Source: Zhenpiania hominis (lineage in GTDB: Bacteria; Bacillota; Clostridia; Peptostreptococcales; Anaerovoracaceae). Taken from it: a DNA stretch of 50,219 nt. The DNA lies in assembly GCF_014333425.1 (NCBI RefSeq), contig NZ_JACRYT010000024.1, positions 1 to 50,219 of the forward strand, in the 5' to 3' direction. The translations under genes and the position numbers were made by a program. The notes under the pieces are model-generated. The model worked only from the letters and a program-made list of their open reading frames with translations, was not told the origin of the DNA and did not search any database. Positions 15,953 to 24,867 of this stretch are shown one piece after another; the stretch's first letter is position 1, and each line of letters begins with the position of its first letter.

Positions 15953-16720
15953 ATGAAGGAAGCAAGGACACAAATTATATTTATTATCTGCTTTCTGGCA
16001 GCATGGCAGATTGTTTATCAGATGGGAACCTTTAACCCGATTGTATTCCCATCTTTAAAAGACATCGGACAAAGTTTTATCGAAGGATTTAGAGATGACA
16101 GCCTGATGACCTATACACTTTATTCTATGTCTCTGATTATCAGGGGACTTTTAATCGGGATCATTCTGGCATTTATCTTTTCCAGTATCGCGGTGATCAG
16201 TAAGACGTTCCATGCGATTTATCATCTGGTGGTATCCATCTGCGATCTGTTGCCGGGCGTAGCTCTGCTGCCGCTGGCGATTGTGTGGTTTGGTATCGGT
16301 GAAATTACAATTATCTTTATTGTAATCCACTCGATTCTATGGCCGATGTCCAGGAACATTATGGATGGATTTCAGTCGATTTCAAAAATCTATATTGAAA
16401 GCGGGCGGAACATCGGGCTGAAGGGATTATCCCTTGTGAAAGGCGTTTACCTTCCGGCGGCATTCTCCTATGTCCTGTCCGGAATGAGGGTCGGATGGGC
16501 CAGAGCATGGAGAGGTCTGCTCAGTGTAGAAATGATCTTCGGAACCACCGGATCCGGAGCTGGAATTGGCTGGTTTATTTTTATGAAGCGTACCAACACG
16601 GACATTGCGGGGGTATTCGCTGCGCTGATCGTCATTATCATTATTGGGATCATTATTGAATATGTGGTGTTTAGCACCATTGAGCGAAATACGGTAAGAA
16701 AGTGGGGGATGGTGAGATGA
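15953..16720 (+). CDS. NitT/TauT-type ABC transporter permease
   Basis: 255 aa with about six membrane helices. The EAA-type loop contacting the ATPase is seen in ESGRNIGLKGLSLVKGVYLP (about 145-165), and the stretch before it (WPMSRNIMDGFQSI) is typical of the SsuC/TauC branch. The gene ends with an ATGA overlap with the ATPase gene, indicating translational coupling. It forms the membrane channel for the substrate-binding lipoprotein encoded upstream. Confidence 0.9.
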   Translation: MKEARTQIIFIICFLAAWQIVYQMGTFNPIVFPSLKDIGQSFIEGFRDDSLMTYTLYSMSLIIRGLLIGIILAFIFSSIAVISKTFHAIYHLVVSICDLLPGVALLPLAIVWFGIGEITIIFIVIHSILWPMSRNIMDGFQSISKIYIESGRNIGLKGLSLVKGVYLPAAFSYVLSGMRVGWARAWRGLLSVEMIFGTTGSGAGIGWFIFMKRTNTDIAGVFAALIVIIIIGIIIEYVVFSTIERNTVRKWGMVR

Positions 16721-17472
16721 GTAAGCTTCTTGAGATAAAAGGTTTAAGAAAGAACTACCATGATTCCCCGGACTCAAAAGACATTCTGAAAAATCTGGAT
16801 CTGACCGTAAATAAAGGTGATTTTCTGTGTATCCTGGGACCTTCCGGCTGTGGAAAAACAACCCTGATCCGCTGTATCGCGGGGTTTGAAGACTATGAGG
16901 GAGAGATTCTGGTAGACGGGGAGAAAGTTACAAAACCAGGCATTGACCGGATCATGGTCTTTCAGGATTTTAACCAGTTATTTCCGTGGAAAACCGTTCG
17001 CAAAAATATTGAATATCCTCTGAAGATAAACGGTATGAAGGATAAAGCGGAGAGGGAAAAGATCGCGCAGGAGCATCTGGAACTGGTGGGTCTGAAGGAT
17101 TATGGAAATTTCTACCCCCATCAGCTGTCCGGCGGCATGAAGCAGAGAGTCGCTATCGCCAAGGGGCTGGCTCTGAACCCGAAAATCATTCTTATGGATG
17201 AACCCTTCGCCAGTCTGGACGCTATGACGAGAAACAAGCTGCAGGAAGAACTGTGGAAGATTAAAGAAAAGGAAAACGCGACCGTTATCTTTATCACCCA
17301 TAACATTCAGGAAGCGCTGGTACTGGGCACCCGGATTATGCTTCTTTCCAAAGAAGGGAAGATTAAAATCCAGATGGATAATAACATTCCAAAGCCCGTT
17401 ACTCCGGCATCCGAGGGTTATGGAGAGATGTGGAAGTTGTTTAATGACGCGCTTTGGGAAGAGGACCGGTAA
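16717..17472 (+). CDS. NitT/TauT-type ABC transporter ATP-binding protein
   Basis: 251 aa from the ATG at 16717, which overlaps the permease stop (ATGA); an in-frame ATG at 16702 is less likely. Walker A GPSGCGKTT, Q-loop FQDFNQLFPW, signature LSGGMKQR, Walker B ILMDEPF and the switch His (ITHN) are all present, so the ATPase should be active. The length and Q-loop context are those of SsuB/TauB proteins. The stop codon lies inside the stem of the operon terminator. Confidence 0.92.
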   Translation: MSKLLEIKGLRKNYHDSPDSKDILKNLDLTVNKGDFLCILGPSGCGKTTLIRCIAGFEDYEGEILVDGEKVTKPGIDRIMVFQDFNQLFPWKTVRKNIEYPLKINGMKDKAEREKIAQEHLELVGLKDYGNFYPHQLSGGMKQRVAIAKGLALNPKIILMDEPFASLDAMTRNKLQEELWKIKEKENATVIFITHNIQEALVLGTRIMLLSKEGKIKIQMDNNIPKPVTPASEGYGEMWKLFNDALWEEDR

Positions 17473-17490
17473 AGGTCCTCTTAATTTTTT
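17461..17490 (+). terminator. Terminator of the ABC importer operon
   Basis: Stem GAGGACC (17461-17467) / GGTCCTC (17474-17480), then TTAATTTTTT. The hairpin begins before the ATPase stop codon. Confidence 0.85.
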
Positions 17491-17510
17491 GTTACAATTC
17501 CCCTCCTTTC

Positions 17511-17539
17511 TTGCCTTTTCCCCGCGTTACTGCTATAAT
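17511..17539 (+). promoter_or_regulatory. Promoter of the first LCP gene
   Basis: TTGCCT (17511-17516), 17-nt spacer, TATAAT (17534-17539) with an extended -10 (TGC just before). The start codon follows at 17569. Confidence 0.75.
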
Positions 17540-17568
17540 AAACCCGCTGAAGAGAAGGAGAATTGTGG

Positions 17569-18888
17569 ATGCGATCAGATAAGTATAATGACAGGAACAG
17601 GGATAACCGGTTTGATACCCGCGCCTATGATGGATGGGAAGAGACCCAGATGTTGTTTCAAAGCAGGAACAGAGAAAGGGAAGAACTCAAAAAAAGAAAA
17701 CAGCGGGAGGAGGCTTACCGGGAATATCTTGCCATGAGGGAACATCCAAACGCGAACCGTTCCCCAAAAGACGATGTAAAGACATACACAAGGAAAAAAC
17801 GGCAGAAGCCGGTCTTAGAATCTTATGAAGAAGAGCCTCCCCGCAAATCGAGACAAAAGCCGAAACAGAAAAAAAGAAGGGTCAAAAGAATTATCTTAGT
17901 GATCCTTTTACTACTGATTATTCTCGCCGCGGCAGGCGTTATGGCGGTAATGGGGCTGATGGAGAAAGTAGGTGATTTGGAAATTGATTCTTCCAATCTG
18001 GGAATTGATCCCCAGGTGGCCGAGGAACTGAAAGATTACCAGAATATCGCTCTTCTTGGAATTGACGCCAGAGATATGGATGATTATGAAAATTGCAGGA
18101 CGGACGCGATGATTATTTTGAGTCTGGATAAAAAGAATGATACCATCCGTCAGATTTCCGTTTACCGGGATACCTATCTTCATGTAAATGAAGAATACGG
18201 GTACGATAAAATTACGAATGTCCATGCATATGAGGGAACGACAGGGACGATTCATTCACTTAATGAGAACCTGGATCTGAACATTGAAGAGGCGGTCGTT
18301 GTAAATTGGAAAGCGGTAGCCGATGTGGTGGATGGACTTGGCGGAATTGATGTGAAAATCCGCGAATCAGAAATCAGCGAGATGAACAAATATATCAAAG
18401 ATACGCAGAAAAACATCGGAGGATCAAAAAAGAAGATTAAGAAAGCGGGTATGCAGACACTGAACGGCAATCAGGCAGTTACTTACGCGAGAATCCGTAA
18501 AGATTCGGCGAAGGGAGATTACCGCCGGAACGAACGGATGAAGATTGTTGTCTCTGCCACTGTGGAGAAAGCGAAAAAAACAAATCCGTTTAAGCTGCAT
18601 CAGATTGCCAGCGAAGTTCTGCCGGAAATAAAGACCAATATGAGCTCCGGCAGCCTGATGAAAGTAATGATGAGCTTTATTTCAGGGGATATGACAGACA
18701 GTACCGGATGGCCGTTTAATACCCAAGGCTGGACGAACTACAACGGAGCCTGGTGCGGAGCGCCGGTTACCCTTAAGAGTAATGTAGAAGAGCTTCACGA
18801 GAAGTACTTCGGACAACTGGATTATGAACCGACTGAAACCGTGCAGGAGATCAGTTCGGAAATCTCCAGACGAACCGGATACTACTAA
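17569..18888 (+). CDS. LytR-CpsA-Psr (LCP) family cell-wall ligase 1
   Basis: 439 aa from the ATG at 17569, with AAGGAG 8 nt upstream; a TTG two codons earlier is less likely. A long, very basic cytoplasmic N-terminus (1-105) leads to one membrane helix (about 107-130), then the extracytoplasmic LCP domain. Family blocks include NIALLGIDARD, the RTDAMIILSL strand and SVYRDTYL, supplying the conserved Asp and Arg residues, and the later TYARIRKDSAKGDYRRNERM block. LCP enzymes move teichoic acid or capsule precursors from undecaprenyl phosphate onto peptidoglycan. A close paralogue follows at 19106, with its own promoter and a terminator between them. Near ddl, this fits a cell-wall gene group. 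Confidence 0.92.
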   Translation: MRSDKYNDRNRDNRFDTRAYDGWEETQMLFQSRNREREELKKRKQREEAYREYLAMREHPNANRSPKDDVKTYTRKKRQKPVLESYEEEPPRKSRQKPKQKKRRVKRIILVILLLLIILAAAGVMAVMGLMEKVGDLEIDSSNLGIDPQVAEELKDYQNIALLGIDARDMDDYENCRTDAMIILSLDKKNDTIRQISVYRDTYLHVNEEYGYDKITNVHAYEGTTGTIHSLNENLDLNIEEAVVVNWKAVADVVDGLGGIDVKIRESEISEMNKYIKDTQKNIGGSKKKIKKAGMQTLNGNQAVTYARIRKDSAKGDYRRNERMKIVVSATVEKAKKTNPFKLHQIASEVLPEIKTNMSSGSLMKVMMSFISGDMTDSTGWPFNTQGWTNYNGAWCGAPVTLKSNVEELHEKYFGQLDYEPTETVQEISSEISRRTGYY

Positions 18889-18935
18889 AAATAAGGAAAA
18901 TCCAAGTTTATAGGATGAATGTGGAAAAGCAACAA

Positions 18936-18979
18936 GCCTCTGCAAAAGAATGTATGACATGATATGCGGAGGCCTTTTT
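18936..18979 (+). terminator. Terminator after LCP gene 1
   Basis: 9-bp stem GCCTCTGCA (18936-18944) with TGCGGAGGC (18965-18973, one G-T pair), then CTTTTT. Confidence 0.78.
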
Positions 18980-19018
18980 CTAACATTTATTAAGAATCTG
19001 TGAAGATATGGCTTGGAG

Positions 19019-19047
19019 TTGCAATCGGGCGGTATTGTTGGTATAAT
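19019..19047 (+). promoter_or_regulatory. Promoter of the second LCP gene
   Basis: TTGCAA (19019-19024), 17-nt spacer, TATAAT (19042-19047) with an extended -10 (TGG). Confidence 0.75.
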
Positions 19048-19105
19048 AGGACCGTTATTTATTTGGAATATTATACAGGAAAGAGACAGAAGGGAGAAAT
19101 CCATA

Positions 19106-20341
19106 ATGGCCTCTGAACATTCATTTGATCATACAAACGCTTCCGAAGATCTGGACAAGGCCTTTTCCGGTATGCTGGAAGGCGGAGGAAGATCAGCGAA
19201 AGCGAAACAGAAAAAAAAGAATAAAGCAGGCGGCAAAAGTAAAAACGCAGATTCGGAAGCTGCCGCACAAGAAAAGAAAAAGGGCGCAAAAAAGAAGAAA
19301 AAAGACCCCAAGCAGACAACGAGAAAGCTGTGGGTGGCGATTTTATCCCTTTTGATCGTTGTGATTGGAGTGGGAAGCATTATCGGCGCGGGCCTTACGG
19401 TTGTGCATACGCAGCTTGACAAGGTAACAAAGGTGCAGGTCAACCGAAAGGCGCTGGGGATTAATTCGCGGGTCGCGAAGGAATTGAAAAACTACCGGAA
19501 TATCGCGTTGCTGGGGATTGACGCCAGAGATATGAGCGATGATTCCCAGACTAGAAGTGACGCAATGATCATTGCCAGTATTAACAAGGAAACCAATGAA
19601 GTAAAGTTGGTGTCTTTGTACCGGGATACCTATGTGAGTCTGGGGGATAATTACGGGCTGGATAAGATGACCCACGCTTATTATTACGGAGGCGCCACAC
19701 AGACCCTGCAGACGATTAATCGCAACCTGGATCTGAACTGCGAAGAAGTGGTGGTTGTCAACTGGAAAGCGGTAGCGGATGCGGTAGATCTGCTGGGCGG
19801 TCTTGAGATCAATATCCGGGAATCGGAAATCAGTGAAATGAATAAGTATATTAAAGATACGCAGAAAAATATCGGCGGATCCAAGAAAAAGATTCGCAGA
19901 GCGGGAAAGCAGACGCTGAATGGCGTGCAGGCCGTAACCTATGCCCGGATTCGGAAAGATTCAGCGGAAGGCGATCACAGGCGAAATGAGCGTATGAAGA
20001 TCGTTCTTTCCGCGGCCTTTGAGAAGGCGAAAAACCTGGATCTGGATCAGCTCAACAAGATTGCCAATGAGGTTCTGCCAAGTATCAAGACCAATATAAC
20101 GACCAATCAGATGATGGAAATCCTGTTGGCGCTGAATTCTTATAAAATTACGGATAGTGTGAGCTGGCCGTACGACTGGACAGACTGGACCTACAATGGG
20201 ATCTGGTATGGACCGCCGGTTACACTTAAGAGCAACGTAACGCAGCTTCATGAAGAATTTTTCAACCAGAAGAATTATGAGCCGACAGACACTGTAAAGG
20301 AGATCAGCGATCGGATTTCGAGTCTGACCGGCAGATGGTAA
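19106..20341 (+). CDS. LytR-CpsA-Psr (LCP) family cell-wall ligase 2
   Basis: 411 aa from the ATG at 19106, which has AGGGAG 9 nt upstream; the open frame extends upstream to 19013 but that part overlaps the promoter and is not translated. A Lys-rich N-terminus (about 30-75) precedes a membrane helix (about 78-100). The LCP domain repeats the blocks of the first paralogue almost exactly (NIALLGIDARDM, RESEISEMNKYIKDTQKNIG, TYARIRKDSA). The two genes look like a tandem duplication whose cytoplasmic tails diverged. It is 23 bp from ddl, likely co-transcribed with it. Confidence 0.92.
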   Translation: MASEHSFDHTNASEDLDKAFSGMLEGGGRSAKAKQKKKNKAGGKSKNADSEAAAQEKKKGAKKKKKDPKQTTRKLWVAILSLLIVVIGVGSIIGAGLTVVHTQLDKVTKVQVNRKALGINSRVAKELKNYRNIALLGIDARDMSDDSQTRSDAMIIASINKETNEVKLVSLYRDTYVSLGDNYGLDKMTHAYYYGGATQTLQTINRNLDLNCEEVVVVNWKAVADAVDLLGGLEINIRESEISEMNKYIKDTQKNIGGSKKKIRRAGKQTLNGVQAVTYARIRKDSAEGDHRRNERMKIVLSAAFEKAKNLDLDQLNKIANEVLPSIKTNITTNQMMEILLALNSYKITDSVSWPYDWTDWTYNGIWYGPPVTLKSNVTQLHEEFFNQKNYEPTDTVKEISDRISSLTGRW

Positions 20342-20364
20342 GTTCTGTATGAGAGGGTGAATTG

Positions 20365-21438
20365 ATGAAAAAAAAGTTACTGATTCTTTTTGGGGGGGCT
20401 TCTTCGGAACATGAGGTCTCCTGTCTCTCCGCGGCTTCCGTGCTGAGACATCTGGATGAGAACAAATATGAGATTTATAAAGTAGGGATTACAAAAGAGG
20501 GGAACTGGTTTCTGACCGATTCCCCTGTTTCCGATATTGAGGAAGGGCGATGGACGGAAAACCCGGGAAACCGCAGGGCTTCCCTGTCGCCGGATACGTT
20601 CGTGCGTGGAATGATCCTATACGGCGATAACGGCGTCTGTGAGATGCGAAATGTAGATGTTGTGTTCCCGGTTCTTCATGGAAAATACGGAGAGGACGGA
20701 ACTGTACAGGGACTCCTGGAACTGGCGGGGATCCCCTTTGTAGGAGCGGGAACCACGTCTTCGGCGGCCTGTATGGATAAAGCGATTACGAAGCATATCA
20801 TAGAGAGCACCTATGTGAAACAGGCGGATTACTATCTGACAGATCGGTTTTCCTTTGCCTCCGATCCTCAGGGAATTTTGAAAGAAATCGAAGAACACTT
20901 TCAGGGAAGCTATCCGTTATTTGTAAAGCCGGCCAACGCGGGTTCGTCAGTGGGAATTTCCAAGGCAAAAAACGGATTAGAGCTGTTTAACGCAATCCGC
21001 GTCGCGGCTGAAGAAGATCATAAGGTACTGATCGAAAAAGCGATTTCCGGCAGGGAAATCGAGGTGGCGGTACTTGGAAACCGACATCCGAGGGCTTCCC
21101 TTGTGGGTGAAATCCTGGCGGCAAACGAGTTTTATGATTATGACGCGAAATATATTAATACGGAATCAAAGACACGTATTCTGGATGATGTGTCCGAGGA
21201 AAAGCAGGAGGAAATCCGACAGGCTGCCCTTACGGTATATCAGGCGATGGGATGCCGGGGCCTGGCAAGGGTGGACTTTTTCCTGGATGGAGAAGGAACG
21301 GTGATATTCAACGAAATCAACACGCTTCCAGGTTTTACAAAGATCAGTATGTACCCGAAGCTCTGGGAAGCTACAGAACTTCCTTACCGTGAGCTTTTAG
21401 ATACGCTGATCGCCCTGGCAGCGGATGAGATGGAATAA
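20365..21438 (+). CDS. ddl: D-alanine--D-alanine ligase
   Basis: 357 aa from the ATG at 20365 (GAGAGGGTG upstream); a TTG one codon earlier is possible. It makes the D-Ala-D-Ala dipeptide of peptidoglycan in an ATP-grasp reaction. Visible blocks: LFGGASSEHEVS at the N-terminus, the nucleotide loop LFVKPANAGSSVGISK, the omega-loop FYDYDAKY with the Tyr expected for D-Ala-D-Ala rather than D-lactate specificity, and GLARVDFFL...FNEINTLPGFT for metal binding. Length is normal. It lies between an LCP ligase and thrS, with 17 nt to thrS, so the three may share a transcript. Confidence 0.95.
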   Translation: MKKKLLILFGGASSEHEVSCLSAASVLRHLDENKYEIYKVGITKEGNWFLTDSPVSDIEEGRWTENPGNRRASLSPDTFVRGMILYGDNGVCEMRNVDVVFPVLHGKYGEDGTVQGLLELAGIPFVGAGTTSSAACMDKAITKHIIESTYVKQADYYLTDRFSFASDPQGILKEIEEHFQGSYPLFVKPANAGSSVGISKAKNGLELFNAIRVAAEEDHKVLIEKAISGREIEVAVLGNRHPRASLVGEILAANEFYDYDAKYINTESKTRILDDVSEEKQEEIRQAALTVYQAMGCRGLARVDFFLDGEGTVIFNEINTLPGFTKISMYPKLWEATELPYRELLDTLIALAADEME

Positions 21439-21455
21439 ATGGGAGGAAAAGGAAA

Positions 21456-23201
21456 ATGGCGAAAGAAAAAATTAATTTTGAAGATGAACAGGTAAGACTC
21501 TGTTATCGGCATACGACTTCACATATTCTGGCTCAGGCGGTAAAAAAACTGTGGCCGGAGGCGAAGCTGGCGATCGGACCTGCCATTGATAACGGATTTT
21601 ACTATGATTTTGATCTGGAACACAAATTCACGGATCAGGATCTGCTGAAGATACAAAAGGAAATGAAAAAAATCATTCAGGCAAACTATCCTCTGGAGCG
21701 CTTTGAACTTCCAAGAGAGGAAGCGATTGCTAAAATGAAGGCGCTGAATGAAGATTATAAAGTGGAGCTGATTGAAGATCTGCCGGAGGACGAGGTAATT
21801 TCCTTCTATCAGCAGGGAGACTTTGTCGACCTCTGCGCGGGTCCCCACATGGATCGGACCGGGCAGATCAAGGCGGTAAAGCTGCAGAGCGTGGCGGGCG
21901 CCTACTGGAGAGGCGATGAAAACCGCAAAATGCTGCAGAGAATTTACGGAACCTGTTTCCCGTCCCAGGCGGAACTGGATGAATATCTTCAGAAGCTGGA
22001 GGAAGCGAAAAAGCGGGATCACCGTAAGATCGGAAAAGAGATGGATCTTTTCGCTATATATGAAGAAGGACCGGGATTTCCGTTCTTTCTGCCAAACGGC
22101 ATGATTATCCGCAACGAACTGGAAACCTTCTGGCGGCAGGAACACAGGAAAAGAGGCTATCAGGAAATCAAAACGCCGCTGATCCTGAATGAACAGCTGT
22201 GGCATACTTCCGGACACTGGGATCATTACAAGGATAATATGTACTTCACCAAAATCGACGATGAGGACTACGCCATTAAGCCGATGAACTGCCCGGGGTC
22301 ACTGCTGGTGTACAAGAGAAAGATGTATTCCTACCGGGATTTCCCGATCCGGCTCGGCGAACTGGGCCAGGTACACAGGCATGAACTTTCGGGAGCCCTG
22401 CATGGTCTGATGCGGGTGCGGACCTTTACACAGGATGATTCCCATATCTTTATGCTGCCGGAACAGATTACCGATGAGATTCTGGGGGTAATCGATCTGA
22501 TTGATTACGTTTATAACCTCTTTGGCTTTCAGTATCATGTGGAACTTTCCACAAGACCGGAGGACTCTATGGGATCCGAGGAAGACTGGGAAAAAGCGAC
22601 CAACGCTCTGCGGGAGGCCATGGAAAAGAAGGGAAAAGAATACACGGTCAACGAAGGGGACGGCGCTTTCTACGGACCGAAGCTGGATTTCCATCTGGAA
22701 GACTGTCTGGGAAGAACCTGGCAGTGCGGAACCATTCAGCTGGACTTTCAGATGCCTCAGCGGTTTGATCTGACCTATATCGGAGCGGATGGGGAAAAAC
22801 ATAGACCGATTATGATTCACAGGGTTGTATTCGGCTCCATCGAGCGTTTCATCGGAATCCTGACTGAGCATTTCGCGGGGAAATTCCCGCTGTGGCTGGC
22901 TCCGGTTCAGGTGAAGCTGCTGACCGTAACGGAGAAGTTCGCCGATTACGCCCAGGAGACCGGGCGCCTTCTGGAAGCGGCAGGTCTGAGAACCGTCGTG
23001 GATGTAAGAAACGAGAAGATCGGATACAAGATTCGTCAAGCGAGAAACGAGCGCACGCCGTATATCTGCATCATTGGAGAGAGAGAAGCGGAAGCAGGAA
23101 CTCTGACTGTGCGTTCCAGTAAAGCGGGCGAACTTGGCGAGATGAAGGTGGAAGAGCTGAAAGACAAACTCCTGAAGGAGATCGCGAATAAAGATGTTTA
23201 G
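21456..23201 (+). CDS. thrS: Threonyl-tRNA synthetase lacking the TGS domain
   Basis: 581 aa, about 60 shorter than the usual form. It starts directly at the N2 editing domain (HTTSH with His19 and His23, later DLCAGPH), so the N-terminal TGS domain is absent. The class II core is complete: motif 2 RxxE-type MRVRTFTQDDSHIF, zinc ligands in MNCPG (Cys) with later His residues, motif 3 GSIERFIGIL, and the C-terminal anticodon-binding domain (WLAPVQVKLLTVTE onward). GGAGG precedes the ATG, and no T-box leader fits in the 17-nt gap after ddl, so regulation by T-box is not visible here. It overlaps the next gene by 8 bp. Confidence 0.95.
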   Translation: MAKEKINFEDEQVRLCYRHTTSHILAQAVKKLWPEAKLAIGPAIDNGFYYDFDLEHKFTDQDLLKIQKEMKKIIQANYPLERFELPREEAIAKMKALNEDYKVELIEDLPEDEVISFYQQGDFVDLCAGPHMDRTGQIKAVKLQSVAGAYWRGDENRKMLQRIYGTCFPSQAELDEYLQKLEEAKKRDHRKIGKEMDLFAIYEEGPGFPFFLPNGMIIRNELETFWRQEHRKRGYQEIKTPLILNEQLWHTSGHWDHYKDNMYFTKIDDEDYAIKPMNCPGSLLVYKRKMYSYRDFPIRLGELGQVHRHELSGALHGLMRVRTFTQDDSHIFMLPEQITDEILGVIDLIDYVYNLFGFQYHVELSTRPEDSMGSEEDWEKATNALREAMEKKGKEYTVNEGDGAFYGPKLDFHLEDCLGRTWQCGTIQLDFQMPQRFDLTYIGADGEKHRPIMIHRVVFGSIERFIGILTEHFAGKFPLWLAPVQVKLLTVTEKFADYAQETGRLLEAAGLRTVVDVRNEKIGYKIRQARNERTPYICIIGEREAEAGTLTVRSSKAGELGEMKVEELKDKLLKEIANKDV

Positions 23202-23475
23202 TAATTACGATAACAAAGAGCCCTGGCGGGGAGGCGTTTTCCTGTGTACCGCGGAGAGTACCTTTCAGGCGGATCTGCTGGAATCTAAACTGAGAAGCGA
23301 AGGCATTCCCTGCGTGAAAAAGTATCAGGGCGCGGCGAATTTTATTGAAATCGCCATGGGAAACAATAACGCCTATCCCATCGATCTTTACGTGCCGGAA
23401 CCGTTTCTGGAGCAGGCGAAAGAGGTGATCGTCCCGGTACCCATTGAAGATGACTTTGAAGAGGCAGAAGAATAG
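23194..23475 (+). CDS. DUF2007-type small protein
   Basis: 93 aa. The middle (FLCTAESTFQADLLESKLRS, then IDLYVPEPFLEQAKEVI) matches the DUF2007 ferredoxin-like fold described as a putative signal-transducing protein. The C-terminus is acidic. It overlaps thrS by 8 bp and must be co-translated with it. No catalytic residues are apparent, and the role is unknown. Confidence 0.75.
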   Translation: MFSNYDNKEPWRGGVFLCTAESTFQADLLESKLRSEGIPCVKKYQGAANFIEIAMGNNNAYPIDLYVPEPFLEQAKEVIVPVPIEDDFEEAEE

Positions 23476-23483
23476 AGGAATTG

Positions 23484-23530
23484 AAAAAGAAGCAGCTTGC
23501 TGGAAAACATCCAGAATGCTGCTTCTTTTT
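23484..23530. terminator. Bidirectional terminator between thrS operon and flavoprotein gene
   Basis: 13-bp stem AAAAAGAAGCAGC (23484-23496) / GCTGCTTCTTTTT (23518-23530) with an inner CTGG/CCAG stem. A-run and T-run allow it to act for both convergent transcripts. Confidence 0.88.
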
Positions 23531-23532
23531 TA

Positions 23533-24696
23533 TCAGACATGTTTGGCCGCGCAGTATCCGCTGGAAAAAGCGAACTGCAAGTTGTAGCCACCGGTATCCC
23601 CGTCAATATCCAGCGCTTCTCCGATGATGAAAAGACCGGGAATGTTTTTACATTCAAAGGTCTTTAAATCGACTTCATCGAGACAGACGCCGCCGGCTGT
23701 AGCCATGGCGGAGGAAAAGCCCGACGTGCCCGTGACCTGGAAGGTGTCTTCCTTTAAAAAGGCCTGGAACGTTTTAAGCCGCGAACCGGAGAGGGAGGCG
23801 GCTTTCACAGATGGCTCGATTCCGCCGCGGCGGAGAATCTGTTCGGTAAACCGTCTGGGCAGATTCAGTTCCTCTGAGAAAAACGTGAGGGCCTGCCTGC
23901 GGTCTCCGGAGGCGGAGGGAAGGTGACTTTCCCCGGGTATGTAACATAGTTTTAATTCGCTTCCGGGCTTTGCCCAGCGAGCAAGATTCAGAATCACGGG
24001 ACCGGAAAAGCTTCCATGGGTCAGCAGCAGATCTCCGGTCAGACGGTGACCGTCCAGTTTGGCGGTTACGGATTGAAAGGAAATTCCCGAAAGGCCTCCG
24101 TAAGGGTAGTCACGAACAGTGAGAGGTACGAGGGCCGGGCGAGGCGGAATAATCTTCAGCCCCAGATTTTTGAGCAGCGGGAACAGGTTTCCATCCGAAC
24201 CGGTATCCGGATAAGAACATCCGCCGGTCGCGATAATTACTTCATCCGCGACGTATGTCCGGTTTACAAGGAACGAACCATCCTCCTTTTGCTCCAGAGA
24301 ATCCACCGGGCAGTCTGCGCGGAGTTCCCAGCCGTTTTTTTTGCTTAACTCCAGCAGAAGATTCAGGACGTCGCCGGCTTTGCGGGACTTGGGAAAGATC
24401 TTGCCGTCTTCCCGTTCTTCCAGCAGAACTCCGTTTTCTGTAAAAAACTTCATCAACAGCAGATTGTTTCCGCGATAAAGAGCGGAGCGGATTCGGGAAC
24501 CGTTTTCTCCGTAATGTCCGATAAACTCTTTGATGCTGCCGTTGTGGGTGAGATTACACTGACCACTGCCGGAAAGCAACAGCTTTTGTCCAGGAGAAGA
24601 CTGTTTTTCTAAAATCAGGCCTTTATCAACGGGACAGCTTGCGGCGCAAAAAAGCCCCGCCGCCCCGCCGCCGATTATAATACGTTCATACTTCAT
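23533..24696 (-). CDS. BaiN/HI0933-like flavoprotein (NAD(P)/FAD-dependent oxidoreductase)
   Basis: 387 aa. The N-terminal dinucleotide fold IIIGGGAAGLFCA, the family stretch GQKLLLSGSGQCNLTHN, a central ATGGCSYPDTGSDG block and a C-terminal GEALDIDGDTGGYNLQFA flavin contact define the HI0933/YhiN group. Members bind FAD; physiological substrates are mostly unknown, although BaiN has been linked to bile acid reduction. AGGAGG precedes the ATG. The gene stands alone, convergent with the thrS group. Confidence 0.88.
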   Translation of the reverse strand: MKYERIIIGGGAAGLFCAASCPVDKGLILEKQSSPGQKLLLSGSGQCNLTHNGSIKEFIGHYGENGSRIRSALYRGNNLLLMKFFTENGVLLEEREDGKIFPKSRKAGDVLNLLLELSKKNGWELRADCPVDSLEQKEDGSFLVNRTYVADEVIIATGGCSYPDTGSDGNLFPLLKNLGLKIIPPRPALVPLTVRDYPYGGLSGISFQSVTAKLDGHRLTGDLLLTHGSFSGPVILNLARWAKPGSELKLCYIPGESHLPSASGDRRQALTFFSEELNLPRRFTEQILRRGGIEPSVKAASLSGSRLKTFQAFLKEDTFQVTGTSGFSSAMATAGGVCLDEVDLKTFECKNIPGLFIIGEALDIDGDTGGYNLQFAFSSGYCAAKHV

Positions 24697-24812
24697 AGAA
24701 GTCCTCCTTCTATCTATAAGCCTACTATGGGCGGGGAGCGGTTGTCAAGGGGATAGGGCGCAGGTCGTATATATTTCCTCACGGTCCGGATCTGTACTTC
24801 ATAGGGAAAAGA

Positions 24813-24821
24813 TGGTATAAT
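24813..24821 (+). promoter_or_regulatory. Extended -10 promoter of sppA
   Basis: TGGTATAAT (24813-24821) about 45 bp before the sppA start; the -35 region (TGTACT at 17 nt) is weak, which an extended -10 can tolerate. Confidence 0.6.
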
Positions 24822-24867
24822 TCAAACAATTACGGCAGTAACGAAGATAGTAAGAAAGGGAGTATCT

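Noticed and set aside
21439..21455. T-box riboswitch before thrS
   Set aside because: The gap after ddl is only 17 nt.
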